A stretch of DNA of 64,000 nt from the NCBI RefSeq assembly GCF_900112615.1, contig NZ_FOMK01000005.1, positions 186,001 to 250,000 of the forward strand. Reading direction: 5' to 3'. Of this stretch, positions 16,993-26,098 are shown piece after piece. The notes below the pieces were generated by a model. That model saw only the letters and a program-made list of their open reading frames with translations, searched no databases and had not been told where the DNA came from. This stretch comes from Chitinophaga sp. CF118 (GTDB lineage Bacteria > Bacteroidota > Bacteroidia > Chitinophagales > Chitinophagaceae). The stretch's first letter is position 1. Every line of letters begins with the position of its first letter. The translations under genes and the position numbers were made by a program.

Positions 16993-18765
16993 ATGTCATA
17001 CTTAAGTTGCGTGATACGTGTATCCGTGCCTCTGCTGCTCTTTTCTATTCTCTTTTCAACCGCCTGCCGTACACCCAAATCTGCAACAACATCTGTACGG
17101 ACACATATTATTGGAGATCCGGCATTCATTGATCAACGGGCAGACAGCTTGTTTTTTGCAGCTGAACGCTCCAAAATCCTGGGGGATTACCGCACAGCTA
17201 TCACCCAGTTCTCAGATTACCTGCGTCTTAAAAAGAACAATCCAACAGCTTATTACGAGTTATCCCGTCTCTTTGTGGAAGTGCACAATCCCGGATATGC
17301 GCTGGGGTTTGCCCGCAGGGCTGCAATTATGGACACCACGAATAAATGGTTCCAGATCACACTGGCAGATGCATTTGGCGTAAACAGCATGTACGATAGT
17401 GCTGCCAATGTGTATGACCACCTTGCCCGCCAGTATCCAGATAGCGACGAATACCTCTACAATAAAGGAATGTTTCTGGCCAAAGCAGAAAAAAATACCG
17501 CTGCTCTGGAGGTGTTTGACAAGCTGGAACAGAAAACAGGCATCGTAGAAGAACTTGCCTTCCAGAAGCAACGATTATTGCTGAAACTGGACCGGGTAGA
17601 CGATGCTGCCGCGGAAATACAGAAACTAATTAACCAGAACCCCGGTGAAACAAGGTTTTACCTGGTGCTTGGAGATATTTATAATGCCAATGACCGCAAG
17701 GAGGAAGCAATAGCCATCTATCATACGGCGCTGGCACTGGATTCCACCAATCCAAGAGCATTGATAGCACTGGCCGGTTATGCTAAGAAAGAGGGAGATC
17801 ATGCAGGATACTGGGCATACCTTACCCGTGCTTTTGCCAACCCGGATTACAGCATAGATGAAAAAGTAGCCTATGTTTATCCTTACCTGCAAATGCAGGA
17901 AATAGATAGTTCCAAATTGAAGGAGGGACTGGAACTGGCACAACTTGTAATTCAGGCACATCCTGAGGAAGCCAAAGCGTACGCTTTACAGGCAGATATG
18001 TATTCCCAGTCAGGACAGCTTGATAGCGCGCTGGTTGATTACAATAAAGCCGTGACACTGGATTCCACGCGTTTTTCCGTGTGGTACCAGTTGATGTGGA
18101 TTTATTCACGCAGGGAAGATCCTAATAACTTATTGAGAGTGAGCACAATAGTTTCCACTAAGTTCCCGAAGGAATTTATGGGCCACTATTTTAAGGGCGT
18201 GGCTGACTTTTTGCTACAAAATTATCCGGCTGCTATAGACGCACTGAATAATGCTTTGCAGATAAACAATGCAGAAAAAGGAATGAAAGCAGATGTATAT
18301 TCCCTGTTAGGAGATGCTTATCATGCTACGGGACAGCATACATTGTCCGACAGTAGTTATGACCGGGCGCTTTTAATAACACCGAATGATGCATCTGTAC
18401 TGAACAATTATAGTTACTATCTCTCTTTACGCGGTGAACAGCTGGATAAAGCAGAGAGTATGTCACACCGTTCTCTGGAACTGGAACCTGCAAGTACCAA
18501 TTATATGGATACTTACGCCTGGGTACTATTCCGTCTGGGAAAGTATGAGCAGGCAAAACAATGGATGGAAAAGGCATTGCAGTCTAAAGATGCTTTGCAG
18601 AATCCAAACATGCTGGAACATTACGGAGATATTCTCTTTAACCTGCATGAAGTGGATAAAGCAATGGAATATTGGCGGCTGGCCAAAGAAAAAGGAGCAA
18701 CTTCTGTGGGACTGGCTCGTAAAATAGCAGAAAAAAGGTACATCCTTGCTACAGAACGAGAATAA
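16993..18765 (+). CDS. TPR-repeat lipoprotein
   Basis: From ATG 16993 the protein is 590 residues with a lipoprotein signal (VSVPLLLFSILFSTAC). An in-frame ATG at 16945 would add 16 residues that are highly charged and spoil the signal peptide, so the shorter form is preferred. The mature part is a run of tetratricopeptide repeats (SKILGDYRTAITQFSDYL, ATGQHTLSDSSYDRALLI, FRLGKYEQAKQWMEKAL). Such proteins act as scaffolds at the inner face of the outer membrane. It is tightly linked to dut upstream and to a DUF4292-like lipoprotein and EnvC-like protein downstream, suggesting a shared envelope role. No specific function is known. Confidence 0.8.
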   Translation: MSYLSCVIRVSVPLLLFSILFSTACRTPKSATTSVRTHIIGDPAFIDQRADSLFFAAERSKILGDYRTAITQFSDYLRLKKNNPTAYYELSRLFVEVHNPGYALGFARRAAIMDTTNKWFQITLADAFGVNSMYDSAANVYDHLARQYPDSDEYLYNKGMFLAKAEKNTAALEVFDKLEQKTGIVEELAFQKQRLLLKLDRVDDAAAEIQKLINQNPGETRFYLVLGDIYNANDRKEEAIAIYHTALALDSTNPRALIALAGYAKKEGDHAGYWAYLTRAFANPDYSIDEKVAYVYPYLQMQEIDSSKLKEGLELAQLVIQAHPEEAKAYALQADMYSQSGQLDSALVDYNKAVTLDSTRFSVWYQLMWIYSRREDPNNLLRVSTIVSTKFPKEFMGHYFKGVADFLLQNYPAAIDALNNALQINNAEKGMKADVYSLLGDAYHATGQHTLSDSSYDRALLITPNDASVLNNYSYYLSLRGEQLDKAESMSHRSLELEPASTNYMDTYAWVLFRLGKYEQAKQWMEKALQSKDALQNPNMLEHYGDILFNLHEVDKAMEYWRLAKEKGATSVGLARKIAEKRYILATERE

Positions 18766-18788
18766 CAGAAGGTATTGAATTAAAGATC

Positions 18789-19622
18789 ATGATGAAGCAA
18801 ACATTAGCACTAATAACACTGGGTATCATCAGCACTGGAATGTTTTCATGTCGGCATGCACGTCAGATAGCAAGATCACCTTTTCCTGTAGCTGATACTT
18901 CACAGCACAGTAACAACAGTTTGGACAGCGCTGCCGTGGCAGAGGCTGTAGCTTACAATAAGAATATGTTATCCAGCATTCGTAGTAATATTATTTCTTT
19001 TAGCACCTTTTCTGCTAAGCTGAAAGTTGATTTTGAAAGTGAATCAAAACAAATGGCAGGCATCAATGCGGTGATCCGCATGCAGAAAGACAGTGTTATC
19101 TGGATCTCTGCATCTCTTCCCGTGATAGGAGAAGTGGCGCGTGCTATTATTACACCGGATAGTCTTAAGGCAATCGATAAGTTTCATAAAAAACAATATC
19201 TCCGCGCTATAAAAGACGCGAATGATGTACTGAATATTCCTTTCGATTTTAAAACATTACAGGATCTTATTGTAGGAAATCCTGTATACCTCACAGATTC
19301 AATTTACCAGGTGATAAAAACACCTTCCGTCATATCTTTTAGCTGCGACAGCACTCTCTTTACAAGTTTATTTAATGTTTTTGCAGATGATTATGTGTTG
19401 CAGCAAAGCAAAGTGATGGATAAGGACAGTGCTCGTAAACGTTCCTGCGAACTGACATATGGAGAGTACAAATCTGAGAACGGACATAAGTTTGCTACAC
19501 GGCGTCGCATCTTCGTGGAAGAAAAAAGTTTTACCAAGGTAAATATGGATTTTAATAAGGTGGATTTTGACCAGCCGGTTAGTTTCCCCTTCACGATACC
19601 ATCTGGTTATTCCAAAGAATAG
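18789..19622 (+). CDS. DUF4292-like lipoprotein
   Basis: A 277-residue protein with lipobox STGMFSC (Cys21) after a short signal peptide. The body has features of the DUF4292 family: ISFSTFSAKLKVDFESESKQ, INAVIRMQKDSVIWISAS and a late VDFDQPVSFPFTIPSGY. Proteins of this kind resemble the half-barrel lipid or lipoprotein carriers LolA/LolB, so transport of lipoproteins or lipids to the outer membrane is a plausible but unproven role. It sits 23 bases after the TPR lipoprotein and 60 bases before the EnvC-like gene. Two ATGs in tandem (18789, 18792) could start it. Confidence 0.72.
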   Translation: MMKQTLALITLGIISTGMFSCRHARQIARSPFPVADTSQHSNNSLDSAAVAEAVAYNKNMLSSIRSNIISFSTFSAKLKVDFESESKQMAGINAVIRMQKDSVIWISASLPVIGEVARAIITPDSLKAIDKFHKKQYLRAIKDANDVLNIPFDFKTLQDLIVGNPVYLTDSIYQVIKTPSVISFSCDSTLFTSLFNVFADDYVLQQSKVMDKDSARKRSCELTYGEYKSENGHKFATRRRIFVEEKSFTKVNMDFNKVDFDQPVSFPFTIPSGYSKE

Positions 19623-19682
19623 TACCCCTCTGTTGAACACAAATTTGTAAATTGCTGTTTTGCAGTTATCTTTAAAACTATC

Positions 19683-21125
19683 ATGCTTAATTTGAAGAAG
19701 TTTTTCCCATTTATAATAGTACTGGGTTTATTACCTGCCCTGCTGAATGCACAGGCGACGCAACCTTCGCGGGAAGAACTGGAGCACAGGAAAAGAGAGC
19801 TGCAAAAGGAGATTGATGAAGCAAATGAAGCACTCAAGGTAACCAAGAAGTCTACCCGCGAAAGCCTTGGTCAGCTCAGGGCGCTGCGCGATAAAATTAC
19901 TTTACGTACACGCCTGATCAATAATATTAACGAAGAAATCAATTTTATAAACGGGGATATTAATTCTGCCTACCGCGATATAAAAACGCTGGAAAAAGAT
20001 CTGGATACCCTAAAGTCGCAATATGCCCAGCTTGTAGTATACGCCTACAAGAATCGCAGCACTTACGACATGCTGAACTTTATCTTCTCATCGCAAACAT
20101 TCAATGATGCTATCAAACGATATCAGTATCTGAAGCAATACCGCGATTACCGGCGGAGGCAGGCAGAAAATATTCTGCAAACACAGGTGTTGCTGAATCA
20201 GAAGATAGAGAACTTGAAAACTCAGAAAGACAAACGGGCAGGAACGTTAAAAACAGAGCAGGAACAACGTAATATCCTGGAAACAGATAAAAAGGAAAAA
20301 GATGAGGTGTTAACACAGCTCAAAGGACGAGAGAAGGAATTGGTAGCAGATATTAATAAGAATAAGAAAGATGCACAGAAAGTGCAGATAGCTATACAGG
20401 TAGTAATCCGTCGTGAAATAGAGGCAGCCCGTAAACAGGCCGAAGAGGAAGCAGCAGCAAAACGGAAAGCATTGGAAGAAAAGAGAAAACGTGAACGTGA
20501 ACGGGAAGAGGCTGCCCGTAAGGCAGCAGCAGCTGCAGCGGCGGCCGCAAAAAACAATACAAATGATGCCATAGCAGACAAACCGGCTGAAGTACCAGCT
20601 AAACCAACTCCTGCTCCTACACCTCCGCCACCGCCACCACCTGCTGAAGTTGAAAAGCCGACGCGTACGGAGAATGTTCTGGAAGCTACTCCTGAAGCAC
20701 TGGCATTATCAGAAAGTTTTGAGGCTAACCGTGGAAAACTACCCTGGCCTGTTTCCTCCGGTAATATTATTGGTCACTTTGGCAGACAGCAACATGCTGT
20801 AATGGAAAGGATCACGGTAGAGAATGATGGTATTATTATTGGCACCGGAAAAGGTGCAGCGGTAAGGGCTATCTTCCAGGGAGAAGTAAGGAAAGTAGTG
20901 ATCATACCGGGCGGTGGAGCATTGGTTATTATCCGTCATGGTCAGTATTTTACCAACTATGTACGTTTGCAGACTGTGAGTGTTAAAACAGGTGATAAAG
21001 TAAATACCGGACAGGTGATAGGAACGGCAGGTGTTAATGAACTGGAAAACCAGGGAGAGGTAGAATTGCAGATCTATAAAGGAATTTCCAAACAGAACCC
21101 GGAAAGTTGGATAAGAAGAAAATAA
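19683..21125 (+). CDS. EnvC-like murein hydrolase activator (degenerate M23)
   Basis: A 480-residue exported protein with a signal peptide (1-~24, ending LLNA). Residues ~28-270 are a long charged coiled coil; ~270-335 is an Ala/Glu/Arg-rich and then Pro-rich linker; the C-terminal ~120 residues have the LytM fold (GGGALVIIRHGQYF, VKTGDKVNTGQVIGTAG). The zinc ligands are missing: the HxxxD site reads ENDGIII, the expected HL reads VRL, and the HxH site reads EVELQ. This is the pattern of EnvC and NlpD, which activate amidases during cell division and do not cut peptidoglycan themselves. It ends the dut-led cluster at a long hairpin terminator. Confidence 0.88.
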   Translation: MLNLKKFFPFIIVLGLLPALLNAQATQPSREELEHRKRELQKEIDEANEALKVTKKSTRESLGQLRALRDKITLRTRLINNINEEINFINGDINSAYRDIKTLEKDLDTLKSQYAQLVVYAYKNRSTYDMLNFIFSSQTFNDAIKRYQYLKQYRDYRRRQAENILQTQVLLNQKIENLKTQKDKRAGTLKTEQEQRNILETDKKEKDEVLTQLKGREKELVADINKNKKDAQKVQIAIQVVIRREIEAARKQAEEEAAAKRKALEEKRKREREREEAARKAAAAAAAAAKNNTNDAIADKPAEVPAKPTPAPTPPPPPPPAEVEKPTRTENVLEATPEALALSESFEANRGKLPWPVSSGNIIGHFGRQQHAVMERITVENDGIIIGTGKGAAVRAIFQGEVRKVVIIPGGGALVIIRHGQYFTNYVRLQTVSVKTGDKVNTGQVIGTAGVNELENQGEVELQIYKGISKQNPESWIRRK

Positions 21126-21185
21126 ATGTAATTGTATAAATGAAAAAAGCGCCATCAGGCGCTTTTTTCATTTATACAATTACAT
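21126..21185. terminator. 28-bp perfect-stem bidirectional terminator
   Basis: Arms at 21126-21153 and 21158-21185 are perfectly complementary around the loop ATCA. The core is AAAAAAGCGCC/GGCGCTTTTTT. It starts directly after the EnvC-like stop and its right arm includes the bshA stop codon (21180-21182), so it serves both convergent genes. Confidence 0.92.
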
Positions 21186-22322
21186 CACTAATGCTTTATT
21201 GATGACCTCCTCATACAGTGCTTCATAGAGGGGGATGATATTACTGATATGAAAACGCTGCGCCTGTTCAAGCGCCCCTTGTCTGAGAGTAGCCATCAGC
21301 TTCTCATCTTTTAACAACTGGATTGCATGTTTAGCCATATCGTTTACATCTCCCACATTGCTTAAATAACCGGTTTGGCCGTGGATGTTCACTTCTGGCA
21401 AACCACCGGCATTGGAGGATATTACGGGTACCTGCGCTGCCATAGCTTCCAGCGCTGCCAGTCCAAAACTCTCATACTCAGAAGGCAGGATAAACAGATC
21501 TGAAACAGACATTACATCTTCCAGTTGTTCCTGCTTCCCTACAAAACGGATATCGCCACAGAGATTCATTTCACGGCACATGCTTTCAATTACCGGCCTG
21601 TCTGGTCCATCTCCCACCAGCAATAACTTAGCGGGCATTACTTCACGCACCTTACGGAAAATCTTCACTACATCCGGCACTCTTTTCACTTTACGGAAGT
21701 TGGATACATGAAGCAGGATCTTTTCTCCATTGGGAGCAATGGCATTGCGGAAGTTTTGTAACTCAGGTTCTCTTCGTTTAAAACGCTCCACATCCACGAA
21801 GTTATAGATCACCTCAATATCCTTTTCTATCGGGAATGACTTATAGGTTTCTTCCCGCAGATTATTGGATACTGCGGTAATAGCATCTGATTCATTAATA
21901 GAAAAAGTAACTACCGGTGCATAGGTCTTATCTTTCCCCACCAGTGTAATATCGGTACCATGCAGAGTTGTGATGAATGGTACAATTCTTCCCTGTTTGC
22001 CTACGATCTGTTTGGCGAGGTAAGCAGTAGATGCATGCGGGATAGCATAATGCACATGCAGCAGATCCAGCTGATGGTTCATGATCACATCTACCATTGT
22101 ACTGCTCAGAGCCGATTCATATGGAGGGAAATCAAAAAGAGGGTAGGTAGGTACCTGTACCTCATGGTAATATATGTTGGCATGGAAGGCATTCAGACGC
22201 ACAGGTTGCTGATATGTAATAAAATGTACCATATGCCCCTTATCTGCGAGAGCTTTGCCCAGCTCAGTTGCCAGCACGCCGCTACCCCCATAAGTAGGAT
22301 AACATACTATTCCTATACGCAT
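21180..22322 (-). CDS. bshA: N-acetyl-alpha-D-glucosaminyl L-malate synthase
   Basis: A 380-residue GT-B glycosyltransferase (GT4). The N-terminus MRIGIVCYPTYGGSGVLATE with LHVHYAIPHA and TLHGTDITLVG is the BshA signature; the C-terminal half has the sugar-nucleotide site PSEYESFGLAALEAMA. The enzyme joins GlcNAc from UDP-GlcNAc to L-malate, the first step of bacillithiol synthesis in the cytoplasm. Its presence implies that this organism makes bacillithiol, the usual low-molecular-weight thiol of Bacteroidota. The stop codon lies inside the shared terminator. Confidence 0.92.
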   Translation of the reverse strand: MRIGIVCYPTYGGSGVLATELGKALADKGHMVHFITYQQPVRLNAFHANIYYHEVQVPTYPLFDFPPYESALSSTMVDVIMNHQLDLLHVHYAIPHASTAYLAKQIVGKQGRIVPFITTLHGTDITLVGKDKTYAPVVTFSINESDAITAVSNNLREETYKSFPIEKDIEVIYNFVDVERFKRREPELQNFRNAIAPNGEKILLHVSNFRKVKRVPDVVKIFRKVREVMPAKLLLVGDGPDRPVIESMCREMNLCGDIRFVGKQEQLEDVMSVSDLFILPSEYESFGLAALEAMAAQVPVISSNAGGLPEVNIHGQTGYLSNVGDVNDMAKHAIQLLKDEKLMATLRQGALEQAQRFHISNIIPLYEALYEEVINKALVM

Positions 22323-22532
22323 ATTTTTTTATTTGATGCTTAACGCTTTGTGCGGTACACTGTGTGCATAACGCTATTTACTCAATTACAGACTACAAAA
22401 TTATAACATTTTGCCATGATAAACCTGTTAAACATGATTAACGGTGTGTGACGGAATTTCCTCCATCCATCCTTGCATATTTGAAATAACAGCAGTAATT
22501 ATTTAGCTTTAAATCTTAAATAGCCTGTGTTT

Positions 22533-23909
22533 ATGAGAAGATTCCTACTGCCGGTTTTACTTGTATGTTCTATTACGGCAAGTGCACAACAATTAGAGAA
22601 TGATTCATTAAAGTTACGTCAGCTGGCAACAGAAGTGCTTACTCACAGTAAAGCATATGAGCAGCTAAGAGTATTAACCAAACAGGTGGGCGGTCGCCTG
22701 GCGGGGTCTCCGCAAATGGCGAAAGCAGAACAATGGGGGGTAAAGGCATTAAAAGAGTCCGGTGCAGACACTGTATACCTGCAAGCCTGCCAGGTACCTC
22801 ACTGGGTACGTGGTGCAAAAGAAGAAGTGCGGATTATTTCCCGCCGTCGTGATTTCATCCCGCCTTTGCAGGTACTGGCCCTGGGTAATTCTGTGGGTAG
22901 CGTTCCTGCTGGTATAACGGCTCCCGTATTGGAAGTTTCTTCGTTTGAAGAACTGGAAGCAAAAAAAGATCAGGTGAAGGGGAAGATCGTATTTTATAAC
23001 TACCCTTTTAACCCTGCGTTTATTCACACGTTCGATTCTTACGGAGATGCAGTAAGATACCGTGGACGCGGAGCCAGTCGTGCAGCTAAATATGGTGCAG
23101 TAGCTATCATGATAAGATCTATGACTCATGGTGCCAACAATTTCCCGCACACAGGAGCAATGGCGTACAACGACTCTTTCCCGAAAATCCCTGCAGTAGC
23201 ATTAGGTCTGGAAGATGCTGATCTGCTGAGCAACCGTTTGAAAGACGAATCAGATCTGAAAATATACTTGCGCACCAGTTGCCGCATGTTACCAGATACG
23301 ATAGGACATAATGTGATAGCAGAAATAAAGGGTACTGAACATCCGGAACAGATCATTACAGTAGGTGGTCATCTGGATTCCTGGGATGTGAATGAAGGTG
23401 CACATGATGATGGTACCGGTTGTGTACAGTCTATCGAAATATTAAGAGCGTTCAAAGCATTGGGGATCCGTCCTAAACATACATTACGCATCGTACTATT
23501 TGCCAATGAAGAAAACGGTTCCCGTGGTGGTAAGAAGTATGCAGAGGTGGCGAAAGCAGCTAATGAGCAACATATTTTTGCGCTGGAAAGTGATGCCGGC
23601 GGGTTCACTCCACGTGGTTTTTCTTTTACTATGCCACAGGAAAAGAGAGAAAAGATTAAGTCATGGGCTCCATTGTTCCTCCCATATGATGTATACGATT
23701 TTAGTTCCGAAGGTGGTGGTGTAGATGTAGGTGAACTGCATGAAGCAACAGGAGTCGCTATGGGAGAATTATTGCCGGATTCTCAGCGGTATTTTGATCT
23801 GCATCATGCTGTAAATGATGTGTTTTCAGCTGTAAATAAAAGAGAACTGGAATTGGGTGCGTTCAGCATGGCTGCATTGATTTATCTTGTGGACAAATAC
23901 GGACTGTAG
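22533..23909 (+). CDS. Secreted M28 family metallopeptidase
   Basis: A 458-residue protein from ATG 22533 with signal peptide MRRFLLPVLLVCSITASA. A GTG two codons earlier is possible but less likely. The zinc site is clear: His280 and Asp282 in GGHLDSWD, Asp292/293 in HDDGTG, the catalytic glutamate in FANEENGSRGG, and FDLHHAVNDVF near the end. A PA-like inserted domain lies at ~120-240. This layout fits carboxypeptidase Q-type aminopeptidases that release amino acids or dipeptides in the periplasm. The substrate is not predictable. It diverges from bshA. Confidence 0.9.
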   Translation: MRRFLLPVLLVCSITASAQQLENDSLKLRQLATEVLTHSKAYEQLRVLTKQVGGRLAGSPQMAKAEQWGVKALKESGADTVYLQACQVPHWVRGAKEEVRIISRRRDFIPPLQVLALGNSVGSVPAGITAPVLEVSSFEELEAKKDQVKGKIVFYNYPFNPAFIHTFDSYGDAVRYRGRGASRAAKYGAVAIMIRSMTHGANNFPHTGAMAYNDSFPKIPAVALGLEDADLLSNRLKDESDLKIYLRTSCRMLPDTIGHNVIAEIKGTEHPEQIITVGGHLDSWDVNEGAHDDGTGCVQSIEILRAFKALGIRPKHTLRIVLFANEENGSRGGKKYAEVAKAANEQHIFALESDAGGFTPRGFSFTMPQEKREKIKSWAPLFLPYDVYDFSSEGGGVDVGELHEATGVAMGELLPDSQRYFDLHHAVNDVFSAVNKRELELGAFSMAALIYLVDKYGL

Positions 23910-23976
23910 TATTTCTTACTGGAGGCCGGCCTTTTAGTCGCTCTCCAGTATAGAGCTCTTAAAACCTTATAATATT

Positions 23977-24357
23977 ATGCGCAGATTTCTACTGTTTCTT
24001 GTTCTGGGTATCGTTGTGATACTGGCCTGCTTTGTAGGTTATAAATATTACTTTGTATTTGGCCGGGGCGTGAAGGCTGGGGAGTTGAATTATTTTGTAC
24101 AGAAAGGATACATCTTTAAAACATATGAAGGTCGTTTGATCCAGACAGGATACCGTTCCAAACAACCAGGAGCATTACAGTCAAATGAATTCCAGTTTTC
24201 AGTAGCAGATGAACGTATTGCACAGCAACTGATGACTGCCAGTGGTAAACTGGTGGAACTGCATTACAAAGAATACCTGGGAGCTATTCCCTGGAGAGGA
24301 TACAGCAATTTTATAGTAGATAGCGTGATTTCAATGAAGGATCCTAACTACAATTAA
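23977..24357 (+). CDS. Small conserved membrane-anchored protein, function unknown
   Basis: A 126-residue protein with one N-terminal hydrophobic segment (5-26, FLLFLVLGIVVILACFVGY) and a ~100-residue domain with GVKAGELNYFVQKGYIFKTYEGRLIQ and PWRGYSNFIVDSV. I recognise this as a type common in Bacteroidota that databases have sometimes mislabelled 6-phosphogluconate dehydrogenase; no dehydrogenase feature is visible. The domain is probably outside the cytoplasmic membrane. It lies 67 bases after the M28 gene and ends at a long bidirectional terminator. Confidence 0.75.
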   Translation: MRRFLLFLVLGIVVILACFVGYKYYFVFGRGVKAGELNYFVQKGYIFKTYEGRLIQTGYRSKQPGALQSNEFQFSVADERIAQQLMTASGKLVELHYKEYLGAIPWRGYSNFIVDSVISMKDPNYN

Positions 24358-24378
24358 CTGTCATATCTCTACTGGGAA

Positions 24379-24434
24379 TCATAATATAAAAGCGCCTGTA
24401 TCGGACTTCTGATACAGGCGCTTTTATATTATGA
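24379..24434. terminator. 24-bp perfect-stem bidirectional terminator
   Basis: Arms at 24379-24402 and 24411-24434 pair perfectly around an 8-base loop, with core AAAAGCGCCTGTATC and GATACAGGCGCTTTT. It separates convergent genes and shares its CTGTATCGGA...GATACAG core with the terC terminator. Confidence 0.92.
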
Positions 24435-24459
24435 TATTGACTCCACCAGGAAGTAATAC

Positions 24460-25179
24460 TTATTCCGGTTCTCCTGCATATAGCAGGAATATGGCCGGTT
24501 TTTTATTCAGTTCAGGTAAAGTAGTTTGTTTCCACGCCTTGATCGTTTTTGTATGTATATATTCTTCTGCGCCGGTAATATCTGCAGCCACACAGAGTAG
24601 TGTATGATCTTTACAACTGCTCAGGATATCTTTCAGAATATAGTTATTACGATAAGGAGTTTCAATGAAGATCTGTGTTTGTTTCTTCTTGTGTGCCTGC
24701 GTTTCCAGTTCAACTATAGCTTTCATTCTTTCTGCTGGTTTTACAGGCAGGTATCCCACAAACTGGAAATTCTGTCCGTTCATGCCTGATGCCATAAGCG
24801 CCAGTATAATAGAATTAGGTCCAACCATTGGTATCACAGGCGCCTCAATACTATGTGCCGCTTTCACCACCAGGTGCCCTGGATCAGCTATCGCAGGACA
24901 TCCCGCCTCGCTGATAACCCCAATATCCTGTCCGGCCAGCAACGTTTTCTTTGCCAGCGCAACATCCGGAGGATTATGCGAATCCATCAGCAGCAACTGC
25001 ATCTCATCAATATTGACAGTTCTGTCCAACGCTTTCATATAACGGCGTGCAGTACGTTCATTCTCAACAAAAAATACCTTGATCCGTTGTACCGCAGCAG
25101 TTACATACGGTGGAATGGTATGTAATGTATCCGGACTTAATAAGGTAGGGATCAGGTATACTTTACCAACGGGCTCCAT
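24460..25179 (-). CDS. SAM-dependent methyltransferase, tetrapyrrole methylase/RsmI-like
   Basis: A 239-residue protein beginning MEPVGKVYLIP; a longer frame back to 25227 would overlap the upstream gene much further. It has RsmI-type motifs in divergent form: GVISEAGCPAIADPG (SAM loop), FQFVGYLPVK and IFIETPYRNN. RsmI methylates the ribose of 16S rRNA C1402. This protein is shorter and lacks RsmI's usual N-terminal PIGNL and C-terminal domain, so it is probably a paralogue with an unknown substrate; many Bacteroidota carry one of this size. It overlaps the end of the EI24-like gene by 17 bases and is likely co-transcribed with it. Confidence 0.85.
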   Translation of the reverse strand: MEPVGKVYLIPTLLSPDTLHTIPPYVTAAVQRIKVFFVENERTARRYMKALDRTVNIDEMQLLLMDSHNPPDVALAKKTLLAGQDIGVISEAGCPAIADPGHLVVKAAHSIEAPVIPMVGPNSIILALMASGMNGQNFQFVGYLPVKPAERMKAIVELETQAHKKKQTQIFIETPYRNNYILKDILSSCKDHTLLCVAADITGAEEYIHTKTIKAWKQTTLPELNKKPAIFLLYAGEPE

Positions 25180-25942
25180 GCAACAGTCGTTTATCTGATA
25201 AGTGAATAGTAGCGGCAATAACAGCATAAGATGGTGCCATTACCCATCCCAGTACAGGAATGAACATCAGCAGGTAGAATACCATCCCATTGCCCAGTGC
25301 TATGCCCCGGTGCTCTTTTATAAAAGTAATACTTTGTTTTGTTGTCAGCTGATGACGCTCACAGCTATAATCCATCATAGAAAAGCCATAAAAATAGCAT
25401 TCTACGAAAAAGGCTATCAGTGGAGTGATCCATCCTACTACAGGAATGAAAGACAGGATGATCAGCATCAGCACACAGATGGTCTGGTACAGCATATTCC
25501 GTAATGATAACCGGATGCCCCGCATCATATCTTTCAGGAATTGTTGCATGCTGAAAGGGAATTCCCGGCGTTCCAGCAGCGCCTCTGTCTTCTCTGAGAG
25601 ATAAGCGAATAACGGAGAACCCAATACCAGGAACAAGTATTTGTAGTAAGAAAAATACAATAAGAGGAACACCATCCTGATGGAGAATGCCAGCAGGATA
25701 AAAAAGAAACTGATCCAGCTGCTTGCCAGATCCTGAATCCATACCCTGATAGGAAGCAGGTTAAACAGGTATTCTACGAACTCTCCCGAATATCCCCAAA
25801 CAAAATAACTCCCAGTAATAAATAAGATGCAGTAAAGGATACCCGGCACCAGTATCCATTTCCATAATTTGTGCTGCATGATAAACTGATGTGCTTTCCC
25901 ATAAGCTTGCACGGCTGCCAGTACTTCTCTGAATGAAAACAA
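25163..25942 (-). CDS. EI24/CysZ-like integral membrane protein
   Basis: A 259-residue polytopic protein with hydrophobic stretches at about 28-48, 74-100, 150-182 and 214-245. The pattern (FREVLAAVQAYGKAHQFI at the start, FIPVVGWITPL and FIPVLGWVMAPSYAVIAA) matches the EI24 domain family that includes the sulfate permease CysZ. Repeated FIPVxGW motifs suggest internal symmetry. No cysteine biosynthesis genes are adjacent, so sulfate transport is not supported by context. The downstream methyltransferase gene overlaps its 3' end. Confidence 0.78.
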   Translation of the reverse strand: MFSFREVLAAVQAYGKAHQFIMQHKLWKWILVPGILYCILFITGSYFVWGYSGEFVEYLFNLLPIRVWIQDLASSWISFFFILLAFSIRMVFLLLYFSYYKYLFLVLGSPLFAYLSEKTEALLERREFPFSMQQFLKDMMRGIRLSLRNMLYQTICVLMLIILSFIPVVGWITPLIAFFVECYFYGFSMMDYSCERHQLTTKQSITFIKEHRGIALGNGMVFYLLMFIPVLGWVMAPSYAVIAATIHLSDKRLLHGARW

Positions 25943-26040
25943 TTGCTTGTATTTAGTGATTAGTAAGCCTTACTGATTATCAATCCGGTTGTAAGTAACT
26001 AAAAATCAGTGGAACAATAGAAAAAAATGTGGAAGGCAGA

Positions 26041-26080
26041 AATAAAAAACCTGCCAGGCTGATGCAACCGGCAGGTTTTC
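26041..26080 (-). terminator. Terminator after the PorP/SprF gene
   Basis: Stem AAAACCTGCC (26046-26055) with GGCAGGTTTT (26070-26079). Read on the minus strand it is followed by a T-rich run, and it lies 19 bases beyond the stop. Confidence 0.8.
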
Positions 26081-26098
26081 TTATGTATAATTATCTGA

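Noticed and set aside
22527..22532. A GTG start two codons before the M28 peptidase ATG
   Set aside because: The ATG at 22533 starts a cleaner signal peptide (MRRFLLPVLL); nothing favours the GTG.
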